Positions 41,727-49,607 of a DNA stretch of 64,000 bases are shown piece after piece. The translations under genes and the position numbers were made by a program. The DNA comes from RUG334 sp045599645 (GTDB lineage Bacteria > Muiribacteriota > Ozemobacteria > Ozemobacterales > Ozemobacteraceae), in NCBI GenBank assembly GCA_045599645.1, contig JAZRWI010000019.1, positions 28,197 to 92,196 on the forward strand. The letters run 5' to 3'. The stretch's first letter is position 1. Each line of letters starts with the position of its first letter. The notes under the pieces are model-generated. The model searched no databases, was not told the origin of the DNA, and saw nothing but the letters and a program-made list of their open reading frames with translations.

Positions 41727-44612
41727 TCAGTTTTCTTTGGACATTTTAATAATTAAGCGTTCAAGGCGTTTCATTCTAATTTCAAGAGTATTTACCTTGT
41801 CCTTCAGTTCGGTATTTTCCTTACGGTAAGCTTCTATTTCAATATTATCAGCAGAAGCATATTGATTCACTGCCGGCTTTTTACTTCTGTGGCCGAAGGA
41901 AAAGTTGACCCCGGCATTAATGATGTTTTCTTCACCGCCGACATTACCGCCGATGTTGTAAACAACGTCACGGTTTGGTCGGAAGAATACACCAAGAGCG
42001 GCGGCTGACTTGCCGTTTAGATTGCCAAATCCCACACCTGCACTCCACTTGTTGTCAGAATCGAAATCCATTGGTTTGATGGCAGCCAGAGCACCTGCAC
42101 TGGCACCGATTCTGCTCATCTTATTGCCAAGTTGATTGACTTCCCCGCGGAGTTTGTTAACTTCTTCGGAGTTACCACCGTTAGCAGCAATATAATTCAT
42201 CATTTGTCTGTAGTTTACTGCGTCTGTGCCATCCTGGGCGTCGTCAACATTTGTAATTCTGCGCTTAATGTCATCAGAACCTACTGATACGGTATTATCA
42301 GCACTTGTTTTAGAACCTTCGCCGATAGCGACAGCGTTTTTATGGGTAACAGAGGTCTTATTACCGATAGCAACGCTGTTATTCCCGCTGACTACACTAT
42401 TGCTACCCATGGCAAAGCTGCCTGCACCGTTGACATTAGTGTTGTTGCCGATGATGAAGCTGCCATTACCGCTTATGTTATTGCTGTTACCGATAGCATA
42501 GGCATCATCTGATTTAATATAGGTCGGGTCGCCCAATGCGCCTGAACGCTTACCCGTTACTTTGTTACCCCAACCGATTGCAATAGAGTTATCACCTGTA
42601 GCCTCATTTTTAAATGTTCCAGAGACTCCTTCGCGGATGCCGGAAATAGAATAACCGATAGCTATTGAGTTCTTACCAGTAGCAACGTTATCACCACCAA
42701 TGGCTATAGAAATTTTGGTATCCTCACCGGAAACATTGCTGGAACCGATTGCGATAGAGCCGTCAGAGAATTTGTTGTCATTTTCTTTTTCGGCAATGAT
42801 GCCCAGGCCTTTCTGGGTCTTTTTAATACTTTCAATTTCGCTGGTATACTTTTCAATGTTGTTTTTGTTGGTAGCGATATCTGCAGTATTCTTTGTGATA
42901 TTGCCTTTGTTTGTAGCGATATCTGCTGTGTTCTTGGCAATATTGTCATTATTAGTAGCGATGTCTGCTGTATTCTTTGTGATATCACCCTTGTTAGTGG
43001 CAATATCAGCGGTATTCTTGTTAACCTTGCTTTCAAGTTCAGGATCGGTTCCACCACCACCGGCAGTAATATCAATGACATCTGAACCGCCGTTTACCTT
43101 GGTAAGAGTTAACTTACTGGTTGCAGAATCGAAGCTGGCATCAATATAGGCATTCTTAACCTGGCCGTAGCTGACAACATCAGTATCATCGGTTCCAGCA
43201 GCAATATTAGTTATCTTAAAACCTCTGCCGTTAATTCCACTGGAAGTAAGATATGAAGCATAGCCGTCATAGGTTGCCACCTTCTCTGCTGTTATACCGG
43301 AATTTGTCGCTGCAAGCTGTTCTGTGGTAAGAGGACTCAAGCCTGCAGTGGCAGCATCCAGTTGCCCCTTGTTTACTGCATCGGTAAGAGCTGTGCCTGA
43401 TGCAACATGAACAAGTCTGGTATTGTAATCAGAACCATATGGATCACCGTTTACATCAAGGTCTGTTGCACTATGGCCGAAAGAGATTGTATTGGATTCA
43501 TTGGAAACAGCCTGATAGCCAATGGCACTGCTATAATCTGCATTTGCAATATTCTCAGATCCAATGGCCATACTGTGCTGTCCAAAGGTATAATTCTGGA
43601 AACCAAAAGCACTGCTGAAGTCACCTAAAGCACTATTGCTGTAACCAAAAGCATTGCTACCCGTACCTTCAGTGTAATTGTAAATACCGAAAGCACTGTT
43701 GGAATCACCTGAAGAAGAGTTACAATATCCAAAAGCACTGCTTTCGGCACCTGAAGAAGAGTTACAATAGCCAAAAGCACTGCTATCCATACCATCAGCG
43801 GAATTGTTAAAACCAAAAGCACTGCTGAAGTCACCTGAAGAAAAGTTATTAAACCCCACAGCACTGCTGTTTTCGCCGTTAGTTACTAGCATCCAGCTAT
43901 CAAAATCAAAATTATTGCCATAACCTACAGAAAGACTGTTATTGGAAGTGGTTCCATTGTATGCACCAAAAGCATTGCTGGAGTCACCCAAAGAAAAGTT
44001 ATTAACCCCCACAGCACTGCTGTTTTCGCCGTTAGTTACTGGCATCCAGCTATCAAAATCAAAATTATTGCCATAACCTACAGAAAGACTGTTATTGGAA
44101 GTGGTTCCATTGTATGCACCAAAAACACTGCTGATTTGACCTGAAGCGGTATTATAAACACCAAAAGCGCTACTTTCAAAACCAGAAGCGGTATTATAAA
44201 CACCAAAAGCGCTACTTTCAAAACCAGTAGCGTTATTATAAGCACCAAAAGCACTGCTGGTTTCATCAGAAGCGTAATTCCCAGTACCAAAAGCACTGCT
44301 GATTTGACCTGAAGCGGTATTTCCACCACCAAAAGCATTACCAGCATTAGAAGCGCTATTTCCATCACCAAAAGCGTTGCTTTCGCGATCCGAAGCGTCA
44401 TTTCCAACACCAAACGCGCTGCTGGAGTCACCATAAGCATTGTTGCCGTAACCAAACGCGCTGCTTTCCTCACCTTCAGCGGTATTCCCAATGCCACCAA
44501 CAGTAGAATCTGTGCTTGAGCCACCTTCAAAAACTGGGTCTGCTGCATGTAAGTTGGATGATGCTATCATAAGCATAGTTAGCAGGAAAGCAAATCTAGT
44601 AAATTTTCTCAT
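41727..44612 (-). CDS. YadA-like trimeric autotransporter adhesin
   Basis: AGAGGA 9 nt upstream supports the ATG at 44612 (961 residues, MRKFTRFAFLLTMLMIASSN signal, cleavage LHA/AD); an in-frame ATG at 44696 is less likely. The head is built of SSAFGxYNxASG- and SAVGxNNFSxGD-type repeats. A stalk of repeated NTADIATNKGDITK units is followed by a second head (SIAIGGDNVATGKN), a neck (ITNVDDAQDGTDAVNYRQMM) and a YadA anchor (about 820-900). After the anchor, where most family members end, about 50 more residues form a coiled coil (ENTELKDKVNTLEIRMKRLE). It should bind host or bacterial surfaces. Confidence 0.92.
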   Translation of the reverse strand: MRKFTRFAFLLTMLMIASSNLHAADPVFEGGSSTDSTVGGIGNTAEGEESSAFGYGNNAYGDSSSAFGVGNDASDRESNAFGDGNSASNAGNAFGGGNTASGQISSAFGTGNYASDETSSAFGAYNNATGFESSAFGVYNTASGFESSAFGVYNTASGQISSVFGAYNGTTSNNSLSVGYGNNFDFDSWMPVTNGENSSAVGVNNFSLGDSSNAFGAYNGTTSNNSLSVGYGNNFDFDSWMLVTNGENSSAVGFNNFSSGDFSSAFGFNNSADGMDSSAFGYCNSSSGAESSAFGYCNSSSGDSNSAFGIYNYTEGTGSNAFGYSNSALGDFSSAFGFQNYTFGQHSMAIGSENIANADYSSAIGYQAVSNESNTISFGHSATDLDVNGDPYGSDYNTRLVHVASGTALTDAVNKGQLDAATAGLSPLTTEQLAATNSGITAEKVATYDGYASYLTSSGINGRGFKITNIAAGTDDTDVVSYGQVKNAYIDASFDSATSKLTLTKVNGGSDVIDITAGGGGTDPELESKVNKNTADIATNKGDITKNTADIATNNDNIAKNTADIATNKGNITKNTADIATNKNNIEKYTSEIESIKKTQKGLGIIAEKENDNKFSDGSIAIGSSNVSGEDTKISIAIGGDNVATGKNSIAIGYSISGIREGVSGTFKNEATGDNSIAIGWGNKVTGKRSGALGDPTYIKSDDAYAIGNSNNISGNGSFIIGNNTNVNGAGSFAMGSNSVVSGNNSVAIGNKTSVTHKNAVAIGEGSKTSADNTVSVGSDDIKRRITNVDDAQDGTDAVNYRQMMNYIAANGGNSEEVNKLRGEVNQLGNKMSRIGASAGALAAIKPMDFDSDNKWSAGVGFGNLNGKSAAALGVFFRPNRDVVYNIGGNVGGEENIINAGVNFSFGHRSKKPAVNQYASADNIEIEAYRKENTELKDKVNTLEIRMKRLERLIIKMSKEN

Positions 44613-44892
44613 ATTATAAATCCTCTGATGGTCAAAATCTGTTACTGCCTTAACGGAAGCAACAAACAGCGATTTTGCTGGGAAAATAACAAACAATGCC
44701 AGTTGTTTTTATCATTATTGACACGCTTAAGTATCCGCAGATTTATTGCCGACATATAAAGTTTCGTGAACGGAACTTGTAGCAACGTACCTTTAAAAGC
44801 ACAAGGACTCTGACAAACCTGTTTATATAAAATGCTTTTTTCAGGCTGTTACTCCACTATTGGCAACAAAATAGAACTATAAACACCCACAT

Positions 44893-44957
44893 TAAATATG
44901 TTTAGTATTTTGTTAATGTCAAAAAAGTATTTGTTAAAATTTGTTAAGGTTTGTTAG
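44893..44957 (-). promoter_or_regulatory. Candidate promoter of the YadA-like gene with phased direct repeats
   Basis: On the minus strand TTGACA (44922-44917), 18 bp, TATTTA (44898-44893). On the plus strand TTTGTTAA-like words start at 44909, 44930, 44940 and 44950 (spacing 21, 10, 10), so they lie on one helical face around and upstream of the -35. The leader would be about 270 nt; nothing else is seen in 44613-45179. Confidence 0.4.
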
Positions 44958-45179
44958 TTTACAATCTGTTTATCAATTTATCTTTATCAGCGCCTATGAT
45001 AATAACTTGATGCTTAAGATAGATGTCTACATTGAAGGTTCAAAGACGAAGATAGTTGAAAAAAATATATCCAGGCGCAGGAAGAAGGTTTAGGATAAAT
45101 ACAACTTCACTAATGTCTTATCTCAAACATTATTTTTTGAAATAAGCCGAATGAGAAAATCTAGCGTTCTGCCTAAAGC

Positions 45180-45235
45180 AAAACAAGCATCAGGCTAACC
45201 TGATGCTTAACAGAGCGGGAAACGGGGCTCGAACC
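45180..45235. repeat. tRNA-Gly 3' end plus terminator (attachment-site copy, proximal)
   Basis: This is the intact partner of 40310-40365: 56 identical bases covering the final 22 nt of tRNA-Gly and its terminator. Confidence 0.88.
45185..45208 (-). terminator. Terminator of tRNA-Gly
   Basis: AAGCATCAGG (45185-45194) pairs perfectly with CCTGATGCTT (45199-45208), and on the minus strand it is followed by GTTTTGCTTT. Confidence 0.8.
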
Positions 45236-45286
45236 CGCGACCCTCAGCTTGGGAAGCTGATGCTCTACCAACTGAGCTACTCCCGC
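45214..45286 (-). tRNA. tRNA-Gly (anticodon CCC)
   Basis: On the minus strand the acceptor GCGGGAG pairs with TTCCCGC (one G-T), the D-arm is GCTC/GAGC, the anticodon arm TCAGC/GCTGA encloses TTCCCAA with anticodon CCC, and the T-arm is GCGGG-TTCGAGC-CCCGT. The CCA is not encoded. Its 3' end is the insertion point of the 4.9 kb island. Confidence 0.95.
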
Positions 45287-45300
45287 GATTTGGTAAGAAT

Positions 45301-45329
45301 AATATAGCAAAATTACAGATATTTTTCAA
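45301..45329 (-). promoter_or_regulatory. Promoter of tRNA-Gly
   Basis: On the minus strand TTGAAA (45329-45324), 17 bp, TATATT (45306-45301); the start falls a few bases before the tRNA 5' end at 45286. Confidence 0.65.
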
Positions 45330-45350
45330 TACTGCACTAAAAATAACGAA

Positions 45351-45365
45351 CCGGCTTGATGCCGG
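45351..45365 (-). terminator. Possible terminator of the WbpM/PglF-like gene
   Basis: CCGGC (45351-45355) pairs with GCCGG (45361-45365); on the minus strand the stem is followed by TTCGTTATTTTT. The stem is short, so it is weak. Confidence 0.5.
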
Positions 45366-45396
45366 CTCATTTTGTAATAGTCGATTGTAAAATTGC

Positions 45397-47358
45397 TTAA
45401 TTTACTGCATGAAGTCTGGTGCCAGAAGCAGGAACTATGTCGTTTGGTTCCCCCGGCTTCTTCTTGTCGTTGTAAATCATGTCGCGGTTTGGAGAGAAGG
45501 TTGGAACAATAACCTTGTATTTTTCGATAACTTCTCTCGGACTTGCCTTGAGAGACGCAACCTTAAGGTCTGCAATCTGCTTCATGAGAAGTTCTTCATC
45601 AACTTCTTCCGGTTTAGCAATAAAAATCTTCTTGTTCTTTGTTGCAGTAATGCCTTCAGAAGCTGTAAGCAATTCTTCGTAAAGCTTTTCGCCTGGTCTG
45701 ATACCAGTGAACTTGATTTCGATATCCTTGCCGACTTCGAGACCAGCCAACCTAATGAGGTCTTCAGCCAAGTCAAGAATCTTAACTGGTTCGCCCATAT
45801 CAAGGATGAATACTTCGCCGCCCTTTCCGTAAGCGCCAGCCTGAATAACAAGCTTACTGGCTTCAGGAATAGTCATGAAGTAACGGATCATGTTCGGATG
45901 AGTAATAGTGATTGGACCACCACGTTCAATCTGAGACTTGAACATCGGAATAACACTGCCGCGGCTTCCCAGAACGTTACCGAAACGAACTGCAACGAAT
46001 CTTGTAGAGCTTCTCTTGGCAAAGCATTTAACAATCTTTTCTGCAGTGCGCTTGCTGGCGCCCATAACGGAAGTCGGGTTAACTGCCTTGTCGGTAGAAA
46101 TCATGACGAAGCGTTCTACATGATACTTATGAGCAGCTTCAGCAACATTGTAGGTGCCTACAACATTGTTCTTTACAGATTCTTCAGGGTTCAATTCCAT
46201 CATCGGAACGTGTTTGTGAGCAGCAGCATGGAAAACGATATCCGGCTTGAAGCTGTTAAACAGATAATCAATCTTTTCTTTATCCTGAACATCTGTGATA
46301 ATCGGAACAAGCATAGCATTGCCAAGGTCAGGGCTTCTAAGAAGCTCCTGGTGAATAGTGTAAATTGAGTTTTCACCGTGACCCAGTAACAAAAGCTTTT
46401 CTGGCTGGAAGGGAAGAATCTGGCGGCAGATTTCACTACCGATACTTCCGCCGGCGCCAGTTACAAGAACAGTCTTTCCAGTTATATAAGCTGCGATTTC
46501 AGCCAGGTTGATTTCGGAAGGAGCTCTTCTAAGAAGGTCTTCAATAGCAATATCGCGAAGCTGCAGACTAACAAGCTTACCAGCGATTAAATCCTGAAGG
46601 CCTGGCAATGTCTTGAATCTGACATTAGTATTCTGACAAAGCTTTACGATTCTGCGAAGTTCACTACCAGAGGCAGAAGGAATAGCAATAATGAATTCAT
46701 CTACATCATAGGTTTTGCAGAGTTCATTAATCTGTTCGGTTTTACCAACAACTCTTACGCCGTGGATAATCTGGCCCTGTTTTTCGTCTGCGTCATCAAC
46801 AAGACCAACAACTTCAATAGGAAGATTCATATTGCGCTTAATTTCACGAACGATGCTTTCACCGCCCTGACCAGCACCAATAACCATTATGCGCTTGGTC
46901 TTGCTGGTGGTTTTGCTGAATAGCCAGCCTCTGAGAGGGCTCATTTCAATAACGTTAATAATTGCCCTAGGTGCAATACGAAGGGCGCCAATAAGCATTA
47001 CAAGCTGCATCCAGTCAATAATAAGAACCGACTTAACTGCAGAAAAATCTGACACATAAAAAGAGGAAAGAACTTTTATAGCAGAAAAACCAGTTACGGC
47101 TACTACAACAGCAAAAGCGTCAAGAAGAGAAGTAAAACGCAGGGTTCGGTTGTAAAGGCCCAATAACCAGAAGACAAGCAGCCCGAATGGGGTTACTGTA
47201 GGAATAAACAAAATAAGCTTTTGAACCAGTTCTGGTTCTAAGGTCCCGAATCTGACCCAGATAGCGGCCAGCATAGAGAAGGTTATACAAATAATATCAG
47301 CCAGAATGAAGAGAATCTTCTTCAATGGTGACATATAATGAAATATCTTTTTTTCCAT
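45397..47358 (-). CDS. Membrane nucleotide-sugar 4,6-dehydratase, WbpM/PglF/CapD family
   Basis: The start at 47358 (MEKKIFHYMSPLKKILF) is preferred; an ATG 12 codons upstream is possible. The 653-residue protein has four N-terminal membrane helices (about 10-130), a CoA-binding-like Rossmann domain (IMVIGAGQGGESIVREI) and a catalytic extended-SDR domain (VTGAGGSIGSEICRQI, AAHKHVPMMELNP). The usual Tyr of Y-x-x-x-K is Met (STDKAVNPTSVMGASKR), as in the long UDP-GlcNAc 4,6-dehydratases. They start synthesis of rare sugars (QuiNAc, bacillosamine, FucNAc) for O-antigen, capsule or glycoproteins, at the cytoplasmic face of the membrane. UDP-GlcNAc could be supplied by the glmU product at 4.2 kb. 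Confidence 0.92.
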   Translation of the reverse strand: MEKKIFHYMSPLKKILFILADIICITFSMLAAIWVRFGTLEPELVQKLILFIPTVTPFGLLVFWLLGLYNRTLRFTSLLDAFAVVVAVTGFSAIKVLSSFYVSDFSAVKSVLIIDWMQLVMLIGALRIAPRAIINVIEMSPLRGWLFSKTTSKTKRIMVIGAGQGGESIVREIKRNMNLPIEVVGLVDDADEKQGQIIHGVRVVGKTEQINELCKTYDVDEFIIAIPSASGSELRRIVKLCQNTNVRFKTLPGLQDLIAGKLVSLQLRDIAIEDLLRRAPSEINLAEIAAYITGKTVLVTGAGGSIGSEICRQILPFQPEKLLLLGHGENSIYTIHQELLRSPDLGNAMLVPIITDVQDKEKIDYLFNSFKPDIVFHAAAHKHVPMMELNPEESVKNNVVGTYNVAEAAHKYHVERFVMISTDKAVNPTSVMGASKRTAEKIVKCFAKRSSTRFVAVRFGNVLGSRGSVIPMFKSQIERGGPITITHPNMIRYFMTIPEASKLVIQAGAYGKGGEVFILDMGEPVKILDLAEDLIRLAGLEVGKDIEIKFTGIRPGEKLYEELLTASEGITATKNKKIFIAKPEEVDEELLMKQIADLKVASLKASPREVIEKYKVIVPTFSPNRDMIYNDKKKPGEPNDIVPASGTRLHAVN

Positions 47359-47576
47359 GCCAAAGTCTTTTCCTATTAGTTTACAACATCCCAATTATGT
47401 ACCGTTCATCTTGTTTCGGTCGGTACACAATTCCTTAGGTGTCGAATTTTATCACGACTTTATAAATATGTCACTTTTTTTATTTTTGACAAGAAAAAAA
47501 AGCGAATACACGAGCAGCCCGAATACTCTGGCTGTTCACGGGACTGGAGGTTGGGGATGTCGCTGACGCGGCATAA

Positions 47577-47614
47577 AAAAACCTCACGGTAGCAGAAGCT
47601 TCCGTGAGGTTTTT
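47577..47614 (-). terminator. Terminator of the IPT/TIG lipoprotein gene
   Basis: AAAAACCTCACGG (47577-47589) pairs with CCGTGAGGTTTTT (47602-47614) over a 12-nt loop, just after the TAA at 47624 on the minus strand; it is symmetrical enough to work both ways. The remainder of 47359-47576 is non-coding with no clear motif. Confidence 0.82.
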
Positions 47615-47623
47615 AGCATCATA

Positions 47624-49003
47624 TTAGTCAGTCACAGACAGAGTGTTTATAGAGGTCAGGTTACCAACAATTACGCTGATTGTAAAGGTCTTGGTAGAAA
47701 GGAAACTGGAACTTATCCTTGGCCAAGAGAATGTAATGCTGCTATCATTCCAGGTAACACCCATATCAGTCATGCTGATTACGTTAGTAGAATTAGACCC
47801 GGCACAAGTAATTTCAATACGACCGGTCTGATATATAGCCTGCAAATCAGAAGCGTTACTGAAATAATTACCGTTAATAGTAACAGAATCTCCTTCAGTA
47901 AGATCTTCAGTCTTGGAAATAGAGTAAAGAATAGGTGCCTTTACTTCGTATGAGAAGTTACTTGCAATATCAGCGTTGTTCATTCTTAGCTTTATATTCT
48001 TGGAACCAGCAGAATTAATGTTTGGAACGCGAGCCTGGAAGCCATTGTCTGACCAGGTTCCACTAATTACGCTAGCGTAAGTATCGCCAATATACATATA
48101 AACATTACCCTGAGTTGCTCCAAAGCCCTGACCGTTTACTGTAATAGTTTTGCCAATACTACCTTCTGTTGGAGTTACATAGGTTATCTGAGAAACTCTA
48201 TATTCAATAGCAGCGAGGTTATTGGACAAAGTAGAGGTAGAGCTTGAATTTACAGGCTTAATAAACAATGTAGTATTGCTAGTAATACTATTAGACATAT
48301 CATTGATTGGTAACGGCATAACAATCCTGTTGTCATTCCAGTTATATATTTCGCCCTTTGATATGGTCTTACAATAGCCATTGTAAGTATAAATCTGCAT
48401 ATCCATCGGCGTAATTCCGAAGCCGCTGCCTTCGATAGTTAGGTAATTCAGTTCCGGGCTACAAGAATATACTGTTGTTGGATAATAAGATGTTACAGTG
48501 GCATTGTTCAGGTTTGTACCACCAAAATTATAAATTGGTGTAGTATTAGATTCTCTGCCGTCTACGACAACCGAGAAGCTACCAAATGGGAATTCTTCTC
48601 TTGTTTCCTTGTAAAGTAATACAGAAATCACGCCTGAGGACCATGTCCCTCCGTTGACAAAGCTCAATGCCACTTTCTGTGGAGTACCACCTGATGCAGT
48701 TTTGTAACCATTGTAGTATACAACACTGTCATCTTGAGATGAACCGAAATTAGAACCAGTGAGAGTTACTGTAATATTACCCCTTTCGTCTTCCACATAG
48801 TTCATGCCATATGAAGAGTATCCCCCAGATGGAATAGGGGTGCCTCCAATAGTGGTGCCTCCACTAATCGAAGGAGTGCTTATATTGTAAGAATCAGCAG
48901 CAACTCCATTAATCTGAGGATCGTTGTGGGAACCAGATGCGCCCCCGCAACCGGTAACGACCAGGCCGATAATCAACAGACACATGGTTATTAATTTATT
49001 CAT
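47624..49003 (-). CDS. IPT/TIG-repeat lipoprotein
   Basis: A 459-residue protein. The lipoprotein signal ends VTGC (Cys19) followed by GGASG. A Ser/Gly/Thr linker leads to four IPT/TIG-type Ig-like domains (strands such as ITVTLTGSNFGSSQDDSVVY, LTIEGSGFGITPMDMQIYTY, ITVNGQGFGATQGNVYMYIG and VTINGNYFSNASDLQ). These domains usually make surface scaffolds or ligand-binding modules. It is the same domain type as in the 9187-11856 lipoprotein, but without the peptidase-like part. Confidence 0.85.
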   Translation of the reverse strand: MNKLITMCLLIIGLVVTGCGGASGSHNDPQINGVAADSYNISTPSISGGTTIGGTPIPSGGYSSYGMNYVEDERGNITVTLTGSNFGSSQDDSVVYYNGYKTASGGTPQKVALSFVNGGTWSSGVISVLLYKETREEFPFGSFSVVVDGRESNTTPIYNFGGTNLNNATVTSYYPTTVYSCSPELNYLTIEGSGFGITPMDMQIYTYNGYCKTISKGEIYNWNDNRIVMPLPINDMSNSITSNTTLFIKPVNSSSTSTLSNNLAAIEYRVSQITYVTPTEGSIGKTITVNGQGFGATQGNVYMYIGDTYASVISGTWSDNGFQARVPNINSAGSKNIKLRMNNADIASNFSYEVKAPILYSISKTEDLTEGDSVTINGNYFSNASDLQAIYQTGRIEITCAGSNSTNVISMTDMGVTWNDSSITFSWPRISSSFLSTKTFTISVIVGNLTSINTLSVTD

Positions 49004-49223
49004 AGTAATTTAAGTATATGTACCGATTTCCCAAGCGTCAAGGCGTTTTAACGTAAAGAATTCTTTACATTCAGCCATTCATCGAAGTTTCACGGAGCTG
49101 TATCTCGCAAATAATCTTAAAAAGCCCAAACTTAACGGTGCATAATTTTGAGGTAAAAAAATATAAAAATGTTTCATATACTCGAATTGTTGGTCAAGAT
49201 TTGTAAACTTGGTGAACTAATCG

Positions 49224-49292
49224 CCCTCATCCGTCTTCTGCTTCGCAGAATCCACCTTCCCCCGGCACGGAGGAAGGCCTCGCAGGGGCGGT
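49224..49292 (-). repeat. REP-like element, copy 3 (inverted)
   Basis: CCCTCATCCGTCTTCTGC, then GCAGAATCCACCTTCCCCC and GGAGGAAGGCCTCGCAGG, the reverse complement of the copies at 25849 and 29705. The extra GCGAGG-type leader is shared with copy 1. From 49004 to 49223 no gene or structured element is visible. Confidence 0.82.
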
Positions 49293-49577
49293 CCCAACCA
49301 CACCAACCACACCAACAACGCCAACCACGCCAACCACACCAACCATGCCAACCATGCCAACGTGTGACCCATACGCTCTTAGCTGTTGGCTATTAGCTAT
49401 TAGCCGAGAGCAACGCCAACCATGCCAACCATGCCAACAACGCCAACCATGCTAACAGCAGCCAACCACGCCAACAACGCCAACCATGCCAACCACGCCA
49501 ACCATGCCAACCACGCCAACCATGCCAACAATGCCAACAACGCCAACAATGCCAACAACGCCAACCACGCCAACAAC
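49293..49577. repeat. Minisatellite of AACCATGCC/AACCACGCC/AACAACGCC 9-mers
   Basis: Two blocks (about 49293-49358 and 49411-49577) of degenerate 9-bp units, separated by a GCTATTAGCTATTAGCCGAGAGCA tract. The plus-strand frame reads only Asn-His-Ala/Asn-Asn-Ala and is not a gene. The same 9-mers, reverse-complemented, occur in frame in the NRPS gene at 63.86-63.93 kb. Confidence 0.85.
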
Positions 49578-49607
49578 CGGTTTAAAGAACCAATTAGCTA
49601 TGCATGA

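Larger units (their letters stand above)
40310..45235. mobile_element. tRNA-Gly island of 4.9 kb without a visible integrase
   Basis: Direct 56-bp repeats carrying the 3' end of tRNA-Gly bound a segment that contains an orphan YgiT-type zinc-finger gene, an Rpn-type nuclease and a YadA-like trimeric adhesin. The complete tRNA stays at the right end and the element extends from its 3' side, as in integrase-mediated insertion. There is no tyrosine or serine recombinase inside; the element would need help in trans or is a remnant. Confidence 0.7.

Noticed and set aside
42700..43149. 149-codon plus-strand frame inside the YadA-like gene
   Set aside because: It is the antisense of the stalk repeats; hydrophobic composition results from complementing Asn/Thr/Ala codons.
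45409..46368. Long plus-strand open frame opposite the WbpM/PglF-like gene
   Set aside because: The minus-strand gene has full family motifs and a terminator; the plus frame has no ribosome-binding site and unusual composition.
49422..49607. Open frame rich in Asn, His and Ala on the plus strand
   Set aside because: It is the direct translation of the 9-bp minisatellite, with no start context or normal composition.
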